Assembly (NCBI RefSeq): GCF_018531195.1
Contig: NZ_JAHDYS010000005.1
Coordinates: 124,001-188,000 of the forward strand
Length of the DNA stretch: 64,000 nucleotides
Direction of reading: 5' to 3'
Source of the DNA: Pelotalea chapellei
GTDB taxonomy: Bacteria; Desulfobacterota; Desulfuromonadia; Geobacterales; Pseudopelobacteraceae
Made by a program: the position numbers and the translations under genes. The notes below the pieces were generated by a model, which had not been told where the DNA came from, did no database searches, and was given only the letters and a program-made list of their open reading frames with translations. Positions 62,812 to 64,000 of the stretch are shown here, in pieces (the stretch's first letter is position 1; each line of letters opens with the position of its first letter).

Positions 62812-63540
62812 ATGAATAGTCCGGACGTAACCTATCTTGGAGCTTTTATAGCGGGGCTGCTTTCTTTCCTATCCCCCTGCGTGCTGCCGTTGATTCCCTC
62901 TTACATTACATATATAACCGGGCTTTCCTTTGCCGATTTGCAGGCTGAACACCCTTCCCACATAGTCCGAAAAAAAACATTATTTCACTCCATCGCCTTT
63001 ATTCTCGGTTTTACTATAGTTTTCGTTCTGCTGGGAGCCTCAGCTACTTTTATTGGTTCCTTTATGCAGAGCAAGGCCGTCCTGATTCGTAAGATAGGTG
63101 GTATCCTCATCATCCTTTTTGGTGTTCATGTAACCGGCCTTGTCCCTGTAAGGCTGTTGATGGGAGAAAAAAGAGTCACCATCAGACACAAACCGACAGG
63201 ATATCTTGGCAGTCTCCTTGTAGGTCTTGTATTTGCTGCTGGTTGGACTCCCTGCATTGGCCCGATTCTGGCGGCCATTTTGACCTTGGCAGCCACAGAA
63301 GAGAATGTTTTAAATGGCATCATGCTCCTGCTGCTTTACTCCTTGGGACTTGGTATTCCTTTTCTGCTTTCTTCCCTCGCTATGAACCAGTTTCTCTCCA
63401 TTTTCAATCGATTTAAGAAACATATCCGAATTTTTGAGGTTGTAACCGGCTTGTTTCTGATTATCATCGGTATCCTGCTTTATTCCAACTGGCTAACTCG
63501 CCTTTCCGGCTATACGACATCCCTCTTTTCTGGATTCTGA
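62812..63540 (+). CDS. ccdA: Cytochrome c biogenesis protein CcdA
   Basis: 242 aa with six membrane helices. The two redox Cys lie in FLSPCVLPLIPSYI and GWTPCIGPIL, the CcdA signatures. Carries electrons from cytosolic thioredoxin to a periplasmic thioredoxin-fold partner such as the upstream lipoprotein, 9 bp away. It abuts the next gene directly (stop then ATG). Confidence 0.93.
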   Translation: MNSPDVTYLGAFIAGLLSFLSPCVLPLIPSYITYITGLSFADLQAEHPSHIVRKKTLFHSIAFILGFTIVFVLLGASATFIGSFMQSKAVLIRKIGGILIILFGVHVTGLVPVRLLMGEKRVTIRHKPTGYLGSLLVGLVFAAGWTPCIGPILAAILTLAATEENVLNGIMLLLLYSLGLGIPFLLSSLAMNQFLSIFNRFKKHIRIFEVVTGLFLIIIGILLYSNWLTRLSGYTTSLFSGF

Positions 63541-63957
63541 ATGAAAACCTATACTGCACAGCATTCTGTGCAATTCGTTGTGTCTGAGCTTGTAGTAACT
63601 GAAGCTTTTTATGCAGGCATTCTTGAGATTCCCCTCCAACGTTCGTTTACTTCGCCTGGAGCACCGGATCATCTCACGCTTGATATGGATGGTATTGCCA
63701 TTGTTTTCGTCGAGGAAGATGATGTTATCCGCACTCATCCAATACTGGAACATCGTTTGGGGATGTTTCCTCGTGGAAATGGTGTGACACTACACTTTGA
63801 AGTTAAAGATATAGAGGGGATCAGTGATGCCATACAGGAGGAGGGACTGGAAATACTGTATCCTCTTGAAGTGAAGCCATACGGCATCAAAGAGATGTGG
63901 TGTTTTGATCCGGACGGGTATCTTGTTGTGCTGGATGAGCCGATTAATAACAGATAA
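63541..63957 (+). CDS. VOC-fold (glyoxalase/bleomycin resistance) protein
   Basis: 138 aa, vicinal oxygen chelate fold with two beta-alpha-beta-beta-beta units (about 5-60 and 75-132). Possible metal ligands are His8, a Glu near the middle (TLHFEV) and Glu in the last strand (LVVLDE). The substrate is unknown. It starts immediately after the ccdA stop, so it is probably cotranscribed. The final 43 bp of the window after it hold only a T-rich end. Confidence 0.78.
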   Translation: MKTYTAQHSVQFVVSELVVTEAFYAGILEIPLQRSFTSPGAPDHLTLDMDGIAIVFVEEDDVIRTHPILEHRLGMFPRGNGVTLHFEVKDIEGISDAIQEEGLEILYPLEVKPYGIKEMWCFDPDGYLVVLDEPINNR

Positions 63958-64000
63958 GGGACCGGAGATTAATCCTGCTTTTGCTCGTTACTCTTTTTTT

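Overview
The window looks like chromosomal DNA of a Geobacter/Geotalea-like member of the Desulfobacterota. This is an inference from gene content: an indolepyruvate:ferredoxin oxidoreductase/phenylacetate-CoA ligase/ACT/Liv operon, PilZ and PATAN (DUF4388) signalling proteins, aconitase B, a cbb3-type oxidase with many c-type hemes, and an apparent selenoprotein. Base composition looks close to 50-55% GC by eye, with AT-richer islands near 42.1, 45.5 and 48.0 kb. I see no phage, insertion sequence, CRISPR array, tRNA or rRNA. Genes are dense and mostly in operons.

Layout. 0-4 kb: a cbb3-like cytochrome oxidase cluster (CcoN, a CcoO fused to a second cytochrome c domain, a CcoS-like protein, two small membrane proteins, a membrane-anchored monoheme cytochrome c). 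4-10 kb: a DUF488 protein, a diguanylate cyclase, a flavin disulfide reductase whose catalytic Cys codon is UGA followed by a SECIS-like hairpin, a membrane protein, an MscS channel and two tandem DUF1857 proteins. 10-16.3 kb: a redox cluster (zinc alcohol dehydrogenase, AcuI-like reductase, two flavoproteins) convergent with a copper-type P-type ATPase and a DsbD_2/TauE-like partner that probably serve oxidase maturation. 16.4-23.9 kb: YciO/Sua5 protein, MetY, a tightly overlapping queD-queE-creatininase-unknown-rlmD operon, a TPR protein and an IHF/HU protein. 24-29.3 kb: an OmpA-like envelope protein, a small degenerate OmpA-like protein, a lipoprotein, a Na/Pi cotransporter and Ppx/GppA.

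29.4-41 kb: a long operon behind a promoter whose -35 box overlaps a perfect 16-bp palindrome. It encodes IorAB, a phenylacetate-CoA ligase, an ACT protein, two substrate-binding proteins and LivHMGF, then PyrF and RlmB. Together these would import branched-chain or aromatic amino acids and oxidise aromatic 2-oxo acids to acyl-CoA. 41-45.5 kb holds two previously hidden small membrane-protein genes (52 and 41 aa, the latter behind an FNR-type box), a methyltransferase, a duplicated class II aldolase-fold protein, an M23 peptidase and a PilZ protein. 45.6-47.5 kb: glnB-glnA behind a near-perfect sigma-54 promoter.

47.5-64 kb: an isolated radical SAM gene, an M50 protease, trpS, scpA, scpB, a MEMO-family protein, acnB, a receiver-domain protein with a DUF309 protein, a PilT-like ATPase with a PATAN-domain protein, an RhlB-type helicase, a polyprenyl diphosphate synthase, a TlpA/ResA-like lipoprotein, CcdA and a VOC-fold protein. 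The cytochrome c maturation genes at the end and the copper genes at 13-16 kb both fit the oxidase at the start.

The most interesting signal is the in-frame UGA in the flavoprotein at 5.7 kb. Next are the FNR-linked 41-aa membrane peptide, the palindrome over the ior promoter, and the non-canonical subunit set of the oxidase.
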